Shown here in pieces: positions 34,751 through 44,700 of a stretch of DNA of 64,000 bases. The notes under the pieces were generated by a model. It did not search any database, was not told the origin of the DNA, and worked only from the letters and a program-made list of their open reading frames with translations. The stretch covers positions 372,001-436,000 of the forward strand of contig NZ_CP029254.1 of assembly GCF_003122365.1 (NCBI RefSeq). Direction: 5' to 3'. The stretch is from Streptomyces spongiicola. Its GTDB lineage: Bacteria > Actinomycetota > Actinomycetes > Streptomycetales > Streptomycetaceae. The translations under genes and the position numbers were made by a program. The stretch's first letter is position 1. Each line of letters starts with the position of its first letter.

Positions 34751-35998
34751 TCAGGGGCCCGGGCGGGCCATCGCCGACACGAAGGCGCGCTCGACGTCCG
34801 CCGTGGAGAGCACTCCGTAGATCTCGCCGGTCTCCTCCACCACCAGGTACTCGGAGGCCGGGTTCGCGCGCAGCCGGTCCAGGAGCGCCTCGCCGGCGAG
34901 TTCGGCCGGGACCCTCATGCCGTCGGCGAGGTCCTGGGCGAGGCCGCCGACGGCGACCCAGGGGCGGCGGTGCTCGGGGACCCCGACGATCGCGGCCTCG
35001 CGGACGAGGGCCGTCGGGTCGCCGTGCCCGTCGACCACGACGAGGGCGCGGGCACCGGCCTCGTTGGCGCGCCGCAGCGCCTCGGACAGCGGTGTGTCCG
35101 AGGCCACCGGGACGGCCCGCCGGGTGAGGGCCCGGGCCCGCAGTTCGGGCAGGTGCTCCCGCAGGCGCGCCATGCGCAGGCTGTTGCCCGCCCCGGTCCA
35201 GATGATCGCGGCGAGGATGGCGGCGAGCAGGGCGTCGGTGACGGTCTCCATGCCGCCGATGTCCTCGGTGGAGTTGCCGAGGGCGCCGGTGTGGGTGAGC
35301 AGCGGCAGGCCGACCAGTACGGCGACGGCGAGGGCACGGCCCACCCAGGCGGCCGCGACGGTGCCGCTCATCGGCTTGCCGGTGATCTTCCACACGACGG
35401 CGCGCAGCATCCGGCCGCCGTCCAGCGGCAGCCCCGGGAGGAGGTTGAAGGCGGCGACGATGAGGTTGGAGATCATCAGGCCGGCGAGCAGCACGCCGGG
35501 AACGGTGCCGGGCTCCACGGCCCGCATTCCGGCGTAGAAGACGGCGGCGAGCACCAGTGACAGCAGGGGTCCGACGAAGGCGAGGACGAACTCCCGGCCC
35601 GGGGTCTCCGACTCCTTCTCGATCTCCGAGACGCCCCCGAAGAACTGGAGCTGGATGCGCCGCACGGGGAGCTTGTAGCGCAGTGCCGCGACGGTGTGGG
35701 CCAGTTCGTGGACCAGCACGGAGGCGTAGAAGGCGACCGCGAAGAACAGCGACACGAGGTAGCGGGCGCCGCCCAGCTCCGGCAGGACCCGGTCGAGCTG
35801 CCCGCCGAACACCCAGGTGATGAGGGCCGCGACCAGGAACCAGCTCGGGGCGACGTACACCGGTACGCCGAAGGGGCGGCCCATGAGGATGCCGCCGCCC
35901 GGCTCCGCCGGGCGGTCCCGCTTTCCGCCGCCGGGGTCCGCTGCCCCCGTGCCGGGCCGGGCGCGCTCGCGCCCGCCGCTCTCCTCGTCGTTCTTCAC
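34751..35998 (-). CDS. Site-2-protease-like membrane zinc metalloprotease with CBS domains
   Basis: Polytopic intramembrane protease of 415 residues (peptidase M50 family). The zinc-binding HExxH is in VHELAHTVAALRYKLPV, and the third ligand motif is in NLLPGLPLDGGRMLRAVVW; about six membrane helices surround them. Two CBS-like domains make up the C-terminal third (RRAVPVASDTPLSEALRRAN; YLVVEETGEIYGVLSTADVE), which in this subfamily may sense nucleotides. The first 38 residues are a charged disordered tail; ATG 35884 (MGRPFGVPVYV) could be an alternative start. Substrates are unknown; anti-sigma factors are a common target class for the family, but a link to the RskA-like protein in this window is only speculation. 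Confidence 0.9.
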   Translation of the reverse strand: MKNDEESGGRERARPGTGAADPGGGKRDRPAEPGGGILMGRPFGVPVYVAPSWFLVAALITWVFGGQLDRVLPELGGARYLVSLFFAVAFYASVLVHELAHTVAALRYKLPVRRIQLQFFGGVSEIEKESETPGREFVLAFVGPLLSLVLAAVFYAGMRAVEPGTVPGVLLAGLMISNLIVAAFNLLPGLPLDGGRMLRAVVWKITGKPMSGTVAAAWVGRALAVAVLVGLPLLTHTGALGNSTEDIGGMETVTDALLAAILAAIIWTGAGNSLRMARLREHLPELRARALTRRAVPVASDTPLSEALRRANEAGARALVVVDGHGDPTALVREAAIVGVPEHRRPWVAVGGLAQDLADGMRVPAELAGEALLDRLRANPASEYLVVEETGEIYGVLSTADVERAFVSAMARPGP

Positions 35999-36100
35999 GG
36001 GTTCCCGGGTTCCCTTCGTCGCGAGGCGTCGCTCGCTCGATCATGCAGTGCGGCAGGGTCTGCCGTCGATGGTATGCCGCTCGCTGTCGGTGGCGGGCCG

Positions 36101-36106
36101 TAGGGT
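36101..36106 (+). promoter_or_regulatory. -10 box pointing to a leaderless ATG at 36114
   Basis: TAGGGT ends seven bases before ATG 36114. The frame from that ATG (Pro-rich, about 100 codons) is not the frame of the nuclease that follows, so the box either drives a leader ORF or marks the original start of the nuclease before a frameshift. Confidence 0.5.
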
Positions 36107-36328
36107 CTGAGTCATGAGTACGAGTCAGCCGCCCGTTCCGGAAGGCCCGCCGCGCCCCGAGCCGACGCCGCCGCCCGCCGGGGAGACGCCGGCCACCGCC
36201 GCCGGGGCGCCGCGCGGCGCCGGGGTCCGCCCGCCCTCCGGGGGACGCGCGGCCCGGCGGCCGGCCGCGCGCCCGCTCCGGCGCGGCTCCGTGCCGGGCG
36301 TCCCGCCCCGCCGGAGGGCCCGGCCCCG

Positions 36329-37153
36329 GTGCGGGAGGGGCGGCCGCCGGTGTCGCTGTCGCCGTCGCGTGCGAGCGACTTCATGCAGTGCCCGCTGCTC
36401 TACCGCTTCCGGGTGATCGACCGGCTGCCGGAGAAGCCGAGCGAGGCGGCCACCCGGGGCACGCTGGTGCACGCGGTGCTGGAGCGGCTCTTCGACGCGC
36501 CGGCCGCGGAGCGCACGCCGCTCCGGGCGAGGGCCCTCGTTCCCGGTCAGTGGAACCGGCTGCTGGAGTCGCGGCCGGAGCTGGCCGAGCTGTTCGCCCG
36601 GGACGAGGGCGGCGAGCGGCTGGCCCGCTGGATGTCCGAGGCGGAGGCGCTCGTCGAGCGCTGGTTCTCGCTGGAGGACCCGACCCGGCTGGAGCCGGCC
36701 GAGCGCGAGCTGTTCGTGGAGACGGAGCTGGAGTCGGGGCTGCGGCTGCGCGGGGTGATCGACCGGGTGGATGTGGCTCCCTCCGGCGAGGTGCGGATCG
36801 TCGACTACAAGACGGGCAAGGCGCCCCGCCCCGAGTACGGCGAGGGCGCGCTGTTCCAGATGAAGTTCTACGCCCTGGTGGTCTGGCGGCTGAAGGGCGT
36901 GGTGCCGCGGCGGCTCCAACTGGTGTATCTGGGCAGCGGCGAGGTGCTCACGTACGACCCGTTGCCGGCGGACCTCGAGCGGGTGGAGCGCAAGCTGCTG
37001 GCGCTGTGGGACGCCATCGTGCGGGCCACGGAGACCGGCGAGTGGCGGCCGCGCCCGACGAAGCTCTGCGGCTGGTGCGACCACCGGGCCCGGTGCCCGG
37101 AGTTCGGCGGCACGCCGCCGGTGTACCCGCTGCCGGTGGTCCCTGCGGGGTGA
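36329..37153 (+). CDS. RecB-family exonuclease (PD-(D/E)XK)
   Basis: Nuclease of 274 residues related to the RecB C-terminal domain and to Cas4-like proteins. It shows LSPSRASDFMQCPLLYRFRV with the first conserved Cys, the catalytic core GVIDRVDVAPSGEVRIVDYK TGK in two blocks (Asp, then D-Y-K), a Gln-rich helix and the C-terminal KLCGWCDHRARCPEF, so four Cys can bind an iron-sulfur cluster. It probably acts in DNA repair. GTG 36329 is the first start in frame, with GGAGG about 11 bases before; a later GTG at 36350 is possible. A leaderless ATG at 36114 points into another frame (see findings), so the true N-terminus is uncertain. It is divergent from the protease gene. Confidence 0.85.
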   Translation: MREGRPPVSLSPSRASDFMQCPLLYRFRVIDRLPEKPSEAATRGTLVHAVLERLFDAPAAERTPLRARALVPGQWNRLLESRPELAELFARDEGGERLARWMSEAEALVERWFSLEDPTRLEPAERELFVETELESGLRLRGVIDRVDVAPSGEVRIVDYKTGKAPRPEYGEGALFQMKFYALVVWRLKGVVPRRLQLVYLGSGEVLTYDPLPADLERVERKLLALWDAIVRATETGEWRPRPTKLCGWCDHRARCPEFGGTPPVYPLPVVPAG

Positions 37154-37273
37154 CGCGCGGGGTGACCGGCGGGGTGGCACCGGGCGGGCCGCCCGGCGCG
37201 GGGTGACCGGCGCGGGGTGACCGGCGCGGGCAGGGCAGAATGGTCCCGGTCCCGTACTGCCTGAGGAGATCCC

Positions 37274-37945
37274 GTGGCTATCCGCGTCCTGCTCGTCGAC
37301 GACCAACCGCTGCTGCGCACGGGCTTCCGGATGATCCTGGAGGCCGAGCAGGACATCGCCGTGGTCGGTGAGGCGGGGGACGGGCTGCAGGCCCTGGACC
37401 AGGTGCGGGCGCTTCAGCCCGATGTGGTGCTGATGGACATCCGGATGCCGCGGATGGACGGTGTCGAGGCGACGCGCCAGATCACCGGCCCGGAGCGGGA
37501 CGGACCGGCCAAGGTGCTGGTGCTGACCACGTTCGACCTCGACGAGTACGTCGTGGAGGCGCTGCGTGCGGGTGCGAGCGGTTTCCTGCTGAAGGACGCC
37601 CCGGCGAACGAGCTGGTGCAGGCGATCCGGGTGGTCGCGGCGGGCGAGGCGATGCTCGCGCCCAGCATCACCCGCCGGCTGCTGGACAAGTACGCGGGCC
37701 ATCTGCCCTCCGGCGAGGAGCCGATGCCGGACACGCTGCACACCCTGACCGAGCGCGAACTCGAGGTGCTCAGGCTGGTGGCCCGCGGCCTGTCGAACGC
37801 GGAGATCGCGGCGGACCTCTTCGTCAGCGAGACGACGGTGAAGACGCATGTGGGCCATGTCCTGACGAAGCTGGGCCTGCGCGACCGGGTCCAGGCGGCG
37901 GTTTACGCGTACGAGAGCGGACTGGTGCGCCCCGGGGCTCAGTAG
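37274..37945 (+). CDS. NarL/LuxR-type response regulator
   Basis: Two-component response regulator of 223 residues. The receiver domain (residues 1-120) has the acidic pocket in LLVDDQPLLR, the phosphorylatable Asp55 in VVLMDIRMPRMDG, the switch Thr in VLTTFDLDEYV and Lys in FLLKDAP. A LuxR-type helix-turn-helix follows at about 155-215 (TLTEREVEVL-like TLTERELEVLRLVARGLSNA; TVKTHVGHVLTKLGL). GTG 37274 has GAGGAG upstream. No histidine kinase is adjacent, so it is an orphan here, although its kinase may lie elsewhere. Targets unknown. It ends 216 bases before the convergent binding-protein gene. Confidence 0.93.
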   Translation: MAIRVLLVDDQPLLRTGFRMILEAEQDIAVVGEAGDGLQALDQVRALQPDVVLMDIRMPRMDGVEATRQITGPERDGPAKVLVLTTFDLDEYVVEALRAGASGFLLKDAPANELVQAIRVVAAGEAMLAPSITRRLLDKYAGHLPSGEEPMPDTLHTLTERELEVLRLVARGLSNAEIAADLFVSETTVKTHVGHVLTKLGLRDRVQAAVYAYESGLVRPGAQ

Positions 37946-38161
37946 CCCTGCGCGGCAACACCGGGCGCGGAAGCACCGGGCGCGGAAGCCCTGCGCGGGC
38001 GCTCCGGCACGGCGGGACGCCCGCGGAGCACTCGGCTCCGGGGGCCGTCCCGGTGCGGCCCGGCCGGGCCCGGTGTGTCCGGGCCCGGCCGCGGGCGGGC
38101 GGGGACGTCCGCTGACGAGCGGAGGCGACCGCTGGCGGGCGGAGGCGGGCGGAGGCGGGCG

Positions 38162-39748
38162 TCAGCCCTTCTTGATCTCCCAGAAGCGGAAGACCGTGGA
38201 GGCGTCGAGCGTCCACTCCAGGCCCGTGATGTCGCCGTTGTAGACGGCGTACTGCTTGCCCTGCCACAGCGGGAGGATCGGCAGTTCCTCGGCGACGATG
38301 TCCTGGAGCCTGGCGAACTTGTCACCGGTGGAGGAGCGGTCCGCCACGGCCGCTGTCTCCGGGATGATCTTGCCGGTGATCTGCTTGTTCTCGTAGCCGT
38401 TGCCGAGGACGTTGCCGTCGCCGAAGAACGGCTGGGTGAAGTTGTCGGCGTCCGGGTAGTCGGGGACCCAGCCCTTGACGTAGACGCCGTACTCGCCCGC
38501 CTGGATGCCCTTTTCGTACTGCTCGAACTCGACGGACTCGACGTCCGCCTCGAACAGGCCGCTCTGGTTGAGCTGCTGCGCGATCGCGGCCATCTCCAGG
38601 TCGGTGGCCGGGCCGTAGCGGCTCGGGGTGGACCAGAGGGTGATCTCCACCTTGTCCTCGATGCCCGCCTCGCGCAGGGCCTTGCGGGCCTTCTCCGGCT
38701 GCGGCTGGCCGCCGTAGCGGTCGAAGAACGCGGTGTTGTGACCGGGGATGCCGGCGGGCACGATCGAGTGCAGTGGCTCGGCGGTGCCCTTGTAGACGTC
38801 GCGGACCAGGGCGTCCCGGTCGACGAGATAGGCGAACGCCTGGCGGACGGCGAGATTGCCGGCGACCGGATCGTCCATGTTGAAGACCAGGTGCTGGACC
38901 TCGGCGCTGTTGCCCTCGACGACCTCGATGCCCTGCCGGCCGGCCTCCACCGAGGCCTGAAGCCCGTCGATGTCCTGGGCGGTGAGGCCTCGGTAGGCGA
39001 CGTCGACGTCGCCCTGCTTCAGGGCCGTGCCGAGGCCCTTCTGGTCACCGCGGAAGAACGTCAGGGTGACGCCGCTGTTGCGGACCTGGGCGTTGCCCTG
39101 GTAGTCGGAGTTGACCGAGAAGACGGCCCGCTGCTTGCTGAAGGAGTCGAGCCGGTACGGGCCGGAACCGACGGCCTTGCCGTCCGTGCGCAGGGAGTCG
39201 GCCTCGTACTCGCGGTGGTCCACGATGGAGCCCGCGCCCGAGGCGATCTTGCTCGGGAAGGTGGCGTCGGGCACCTTCAGGTTGAAGACGACCGTGCGCT
39301 CGTCGGGCGTCTCGATGCCGTCGATGGTGGAGAGCAGCGGGCCGGGCCCGGAGTCGCTGCCGATCCGCAGCGCGCGCTCGAAGGAGAACTTCACGTCCTT
39401 CGAGGTCAGGTCGTTGCCGTTGCTGAACTTGAGGCCCTCGCGCAGCGTGCAGCGGTAGACCGTGCTGCCGCTCGTGAAGCCGCACTTCTCCGCGGCCTCG
39501 GGCTGCGGGGTGGATCCGCCCTTGGGGAAGCTCATCAGGGACTGGAAGACGTTGTTGAACAGCAGCCAGGACCCGGGGTCGTAACCGTCCGCGGGGTCGG
39601 TGGCGAGGACGTCGTCGGAGATGCCGACGGCGACGCGGAGGCCGTCTCCGTCGGACCCGTCGCCCTGCTCCGAGCCGCAGCCCGCCAGCAGTACGGCGGA
39701 CAGCCCCGCGGCCAGCGGCGCCGTCGTGCGCTTGAATCGTGCCTTCAC
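38162..39748 (-). CDS. Peptide-type ABC transporter substrate-binding lipoprotein
   Basis: Family 5 solute-binding protein of 528 residues, usually for oligopeptides. The signal peptide ends in the lipobox LLAGCGS, followed by a polar linker and the typical start RVAVGISDDVLATDPADGYD. SBP_bac_5 signatures include YRCTLREGLKFSNGNDLTSK and VRQAFAYLVDRDALVRDVYK. The GTG start has AAGG upstream. No permease or ATPase genes are adjacent; the nearest upstream gene is a decayed paralog of the same family, so this may be an orphan binding protein that uses a transporter encoded elsewhere. Ligand unknown. Confidence 0.92.
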   Translation of the reverse strand: MKARFKRTTAPLAAGLSAVLLAGCGSEQGDGSDGDGLRVAVGISDDVLATDPADGYDPGSWLLFNNVFQSLMSFPKGGSTPQPEAAEKCGFTSGSTVYRCTLREGLKFSNGNDLTSKDVKFSFERALRIGSDSGPGPLLSTIDGIETPDERTVVFNLKVPDATFPSKIASGAGSIVDHREYEADSLRTDGKAVGSGPYRLDSFSKQRAVFSVNSDYQGNAQVRNSGVTLTFFRGDQKGLGTALKQGDVDVAYRGLTAQDIDGLQASVEAGRQGIEVVEGNSAEVQHLVFNMDDPVAGNLAVRQAFAYLVDRDALVRDVYKGTAEPLHSIVPAGIPGHNTAFFDRYGGQPQPEKARKALREAGIEDKVEITLWSTPSRYGPATDLEMAAIAQQLNQSGLFEADVESVEFEQYEKGIQAGEYGVYVKGWVPDYPDADNFTQPFFGDGNVLGNGYENKQITGKIIPETAAVADRSSTGDKFARLQDIVAEELPILPLWQGKQYAVYNGDITGLEWTLDASTVFRFWEIKKG

Positions 39749-39807
39749 AGAACCTTGCCTCTTGCTCTCGTTTCCGGCCGCGCCCTTCGCGACCGGGTCA
39801 TGAAGGG

Positions 39808-40467
39808 TCAGGCGGTGCCGCGCTCGGGTTCCCGCAGCCGGAGGCCGGAGGAGGCGTCCAGCGTCCTCGTGGCTCCGTCGGCGTCCGTCCGGGCGGCGAC
39901 GACGTACTGCCGGCCCTGCCGTCGCGGCGGCACCGGGGCGTCGTCGGCGACGACGCCCCGGAGTCCGGCGGACGGGAGGACGGCGGCACTGCGGTCGGCC
40001 TTGCGGCGGGACTCGGGAATGAGCTGATTGCGCGCGGCGGTGCTCACGTAGGGGATACCGAGGACGTCGTCCTCGTCCGGGAACGGGGCGATGCGGCCGT
40101 CCGGGCCCGGGAGGCCGGGGAACCGGCCCGCGCCGTGGAGGGCGCAGTCACCCCGCTGCCGTGTGGGAAGGCGGTCGGACCGGCTGCGGGTGCCGGGGAG
40201 TTCGGGGCGCGCTGCCGCCGCGGGCACCGGCCGGCCGCCGCGGGTGATGCGCGTCGGCGTCTGCACGGTCCGGCGCGGCGCCTTCCAGGCACCGCCGCAG
40301 GCGGAGGCGCGGCCGAGGAGCGGGGGAGTCCCGCCGCCGGGAACGAACCGGTCCGCGGTCCGGACGGCGTCGCCTCCGTCCGGCACGCCGGACGCCGCGC
40401 CCCGGGCGGCGGGCACCGGGGCGAGCAGGCCTGCCGGGGCCGGCAGCACCAGTGTCTTGCGGTCCAT
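39808..40467 (-). pseudogene. Decayed, internally deleted paralog of the substrate-binding lipoprotein
   Basis: A 219-codon open frame that looks like the two ends of a family 5 binding protein with the middle missing. Its end (QLIPESRRKADRS to TLDASSGLRLREP) aligns with the end of the intact neighbour (KIIPETAAVADRS to TLDASTVFRFWEI) over about 69 residues. The start (MDRKTLVLPAPAGLLAPVPA) is a signal peptide, but the lipobox Cys is replaced: it reads AARGA where LAACG is expected. With about 300 residues lost and no lipid anchor, it cannot bind ligand. The frame has no stop codons, so a short product may still be made. It lies 59 bases upstream of the intact gene on the same strand. Confidence 0.7.
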
Positions 40468-40936
40468 CCTGGACTTTCTCCCTCGGTCCCTCACTGGGGT
40501 GCAGCGGTTGCGGGATGCTCCGCCGCGGCCGCCCGTTCGGGGCGGTGGGATCGGGCCGGAACAGGGGCGATCGGTCCTGCGGACACGGCGACGAAAGTGG
40601 TCCCCGTGACACGGCGGTGGTGCGGCGAAGCTCTCGCGACGAGATTAGTGGCTGAGCCGGGAACGCCGGACCGGGCCCGAGTCGGGAGCCGCGCGGCGAT
40701 GAGCGGACATGGCGCGGAGTCGATATTCACGCGCCGGAATGATTCGTACACGCATCCACCAATGGGGACACATAGGCCTACCCGAATCACCGCACATCGG
40801 ACCGGCACTGTCATGGTCGCGCTATTTATGCAGAGGCACGCGTGACGAACATCACCAAAGATGGATGGTCACGGAAACTACACGGTTCACCGCCCTTGGT
40901 ACCGGCGGATATTCCCCTGCACGCTCGGTGAGAGAT
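40468..40936. other. 469-bp gap, AT-richer in its second half
   Basis: The segment 40700-40936 is clearly poorer in GC than the rest of the window (for example gctatttatgcagagg) and probably contains the old promoter of the binding-protein pair. No gene or clean hairpin was found. Confidence 0.5.
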
Positions 40937-41638
40937 TCAGTTCACCCGCGTAATCAGTGTGCGCAGAAAAGGCAGATTCACTTCTTCGAGCGAGCCCACG
41001 ACGATCCGGCCGTCGGCGGGCGCGATCGGCGCCACGGACGGCACCGCCACGACCCGGCAGCCGGCCGCCTCGGCGGAGGCCACCCCGGTGGCCGTGTCCT
41101 CGATGACGGCACAGCGGGACGGGTCGGCGCCCACCCCCCGGGCCGCGCGCAGATACGGGTCGGGGTGCGGCTTGGTACGGGGCACCTCGTCCCCCGCCAC
41201 ACTCAGCGCGAAGCGGTCGCGGCCCACGGAGGCGAGCACCCGGTCGATGATGCGCCGGTGGGAGGCGGAGACCAGGGCCGTGGGCACGTTGTGCGCGGCC
41301 AGCTCGGCCAGCAGCCGCTCGGCCCCGGGCATCAGGGGCACACCGCGGGCGATGCGGTGCTCGAAGCGCTCGTTGAGCAGCACGGTCAGCTCGGCCAGGG
41401 TGATGTCGGCACCGGTCGCCTCGATGAGGTAGCCGGCGCTCCGCGTCATCGGGCCACCCACGACCACGTCACGCCACGCCTCGTCCAGCTCGTGTCCGAG
41501 ATCGGCGAAGACCTCACGCTCGGCGTCCCACCAGAAACCCTCCGTGTCCACGAGGGTGCCGTCCATGTCGAGGAACACGGCCTGGAGGGCGGAACCGCCC
41601 GCCGTACGGGCCAGGGACACGGGGACCGTACTGGTCAT
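40937..41638 (-). CDS. HAD-family hydrolase (beta-phosphoglucomutase-like phosphatase)
   Basis: Haloacid dehalogenase-type phosphatase of 233 residues. Motif I with the nucleophile Asp is VFLDMDGTLVDTEGFWW, motif II is ALVSASHRRI, motif III Lys is in PRTKPHPDPYL, and motif IV is CAVIEDTATGVASAEAAGCR. The helical cap between motifs I and II places it in subfamily I with phosphoglycolate phosphatases and beta-phosphoglucomutases. ATG 41638 has GGAGGTG upstream. It follows metH on the same strand by about 105 bases and may be cotranscribed. Substrate unknown. Confidence 0.9.
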   Translation of the reverse strand: MTSTVPVSLARTAGGSALQAVFLDMDGTLVDTEGFWWDAEREVFADLGHELDEAWRDVVVGGPMTRSAGYLIEATGADITLAELTVLLNERFEHRIARGVPLMPGAERLLAELAAHNVPTALVSASHRRIIDRVLASVGRDRFALSVAGDEVPRTKPHPDPYLRAARGVGADPSRCAVIEDTATGVASAEAAGCRVVAVPSVAPIAPADGRIVVGSLEEVNLPFLRTLITRVN

Positions 41639-41742
41639 CCGGACACCTCCATCGGGGACGCGCAGGCCGGCCGCCAATTCGGGCGACCGGCCTGTATGGG
41701 ACCGACCAGTGTACGTCGCGCGCGACCGAAGCGCGCGGGGCG

Positions 41743-44700
41743 TCACCGCGCGTTGAAGTACTTCGCCTCCGGGTGATGGATCACGATGGCGTCGGTGGAC
41801 TGCTCCGGGTGGAGCTGGAACTCCTCCGAGAGCTCCACCCCGATGCGCTCGGGCCGCAGCAGCTCGGCGATCTTGGCGCGGTCCTCCAGGTCGGGGCAGG
41901 CGCCGTAGCCCAGGGAGAAGCGGGCACCGCGGTACCTCAGGGCGAACATGTCCTCGATCTGCGCCGGGTCCTCCGCCCCGAAGCCGAGCTCGGCGCGCAC
42001 CCTGGCGTGCCAGTACTCGGCGAGGGCCTCGGCGAGCTGGACGGACAGCCCGTGGAGTTCGAGGTAGTCGCGGTAGGAGTCGGAGGCGAAGAGCCCGGCG
42101 GTGGCCTCACCGATCCTGGAGCCGACGGTGACGACCTGGAGGCCGACCACATCCCGCTCGCCGGACTCCTCGGGGCGGAAGAAGTCGGCGAGGCACAGCC
42201 GGCGGCCGCGGCGCTGGCGGGGGAAGGTGAAGCGGGTGCGCTCGTTGCCGGCCTCGTCGAGCAGGATCAGGTCGTCGCCCTTGGACACACAGGGGAAGTA
42301 GCCGTAGACGACGGCGGCTTCGAGCAGGTTCCGGGTGTGCAGCTGGTCCAGCCAGCCCCGCAGCCGCGGGCGGCCCTCGGTCTCCACCAGCTCCTCGTAG
42401 GTGGGCCCGTCGCCGGTACGGGCCTGCTTCAGGCCCCACTGGCCCTTGAAGAGCGCGCCCTCGTCCAGCCAGGAGGCGTACTCCTTGAGCTGGATGCCCT
42501 TGACCACCCGGGTGCCGAAGAACGGGGGCTTCGGCACCCGGTTGTCGGCGGCGACGTCGCTGCGCACCGCGCCGTGCTCCTCGGAACGCCCCTCGGAACG
42601 CCCCTCGGAACGCCCCTCGACGACCGCGGTGGCGGCACCGCGCACCCGGCGCTGCTTCAGCTCGGGCAGGGTGGCCCCGGGGACACCGCGCTTGACCGCG
42701 ATCAGGGCGTCCATCAGGCGCAGCCCCTCGAAGGCGTCGCGGGCGTAGCGGACCTCGCCCTCGTAGATCTCGTGGAGGTCCTGCTCGACATAGGCGCGGG
42801 TGAGGGCGGCGCCGCCGAGGATGACGGGGTAGTCGGCGGCGAGCCTGCGCTGGTTGAGCTCCTCCAGGTTCTCCTTCATGATCACGGTGGACTTCACCAG
42901 GAGCCCGGACATGCCGATCACGTCGGCCCGGTGCTCCTCGGCGGCCTCCAGGATCGCCGACACGGGCTGCTTGATCCCGAGGTTGACGACGTTGTAGCCG
43001 TTGTTGGACAGGATGATGTCGACCAGGTTCTTGCCGATGTCGTGGACGTCACCGCGCACGGTGGCCAGCACGATCGTGCCCTTGCCCTCGGCGTCCGACT
43101 TCTCCATGTGCGGCTCCAGATGGGCGACCGCGGACTTCATCACCTCGGCCGACTGGAGCACGAACGGCAGCTGCATCTGCCCGGAGCCGAACAGGTCCCC
43201 GACCACCTTCATCCCGTCCAGCAGCGTGTCGTTGACGATGTCCAGCGCGGCCCGCTCCCGCAGGGCCTCGTCCAGGTCCGCCTCCAGACCGTTGCGCTCC
43301 CCGTCGATGATCCGCCGCTTCAACCGCTCCTCCAGCGGCAGCGCGGCCAGCTCCTCGGCCTTGCCCGCCCGCAGCGACTTCGCCGTCGCGCCCTCGAACA
43401 GCGCCATCAGCTTCTGCAGCGGGTCGTACCCCTCGCCGCGGCGGTCGTAGATCAGGTCCAGCGCGGTGGCGACCTGCTCCTCCTCGAAGCGCGCGATCGG
43501 CAGGATCTTGCTGGCGTGCACGATCGCCGAGTCCAGCCCCGCCTTCACGCACTCGTCCAGGAACACCGAGTTCAGCAGGATCCGCGCGGCCGGGTTGAGC
43601 CCGAAGGAGATGTTCGACAGGCCAAGCGTGGTCTGCACCTCCGGATGGCGGCGCTTCAGCTCGCGGATCGCCTCGATGGTGGCGATGCCGTCACCCCGCG
43701 ACTCCTCCTGACCGGTGCAGATGGTGAAGGTGAGCGTGTCGATGAGGATGTCCGGCTCCCGGACGCCCCAGTTGCCGGTCAGGTCCGCGATCAGCCGCTC
43801 CGCGATCTCGACCTTCTTCTCCGCGGTGCGGGCCTGGCCCTCCTCGTCGATGGTGAGCGCGATCAGCGCGGCACCGTGCTCGCGCGCCAGGGCCGTGACC
43901 TTCGCGAACCGCGACCCGGGCCCGTCACCGTCCTCGTAGTTCACCGAGTTGATCACCGCGCGGCCGCCGAGCTTCTCCAGACCGGCCCGGATGACCTCCA
44001 CCTCGGTGGAGTCCAGCACGATCGGCAGCGTGGAGGCCGTGGCGAACCGGCCCGCCAGCTCCTCCATGTCCGCCACGCCGTCCCGGCCCACGTAGTCGAC
44101 GCACAGGTCGAGCAGGTGCGCACCCTCGCGGATCTGCTCCCGGGCCAGTTCGACGCAGTCCTCCCACCGGCCTTCCAGCATGGCCTCGCGGAACTTCTTC
44201 GACCCGTTGGCGTTCGTCCGCTCCCCGATCGCCAGATAGGAGGTGTCCTGGCGGAAGGGCACCGTCTGGTACAGCGACGCCGCCCCGGGCTCCGGCCGGG
44301 GACGGCGCTCGCCCGGGGTCAGGTCCCGCACCCGCTCCACCACCTGCCGCAGGTGCTCCGGCGTCGTACCGCAGCAGCCGCCGACCAGGGACAGCCCGTA
44401 CTCGCGGACGAACGTCTCCTGGGCGTCGGCCAGCTCGCCGGCGGACAGCGGATAGTGCGCGCCGTCCCTGCCCAGCACGGGCAGGCCGGCGTTGGGCATA
44501 CAGGACAGCGGGACCCGCGCGTGCCGGGCCAGATAGCGCAGGTGCTCGCTCATCTCCGCCGGGCCGGTGGCGCAGTTCAGCCCGATCATGTCGATTCCGA
44601 GCGGCTCGAGCACCGTCAGCGCCGCGCCGATCTCCGACCCGAGCAGCATGGTCCCCGTCGTCTCCACCGTGACCGAGCAGATCAGGGGCAGTTCGGCGCC

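Noticed and set aside
40700..40936. AT-richer stretch as a horizontally acquired segment
   Set aside because: It is too short and contains no mobile gene. An old promoter region for the binding-protein pair is a simpler reading.
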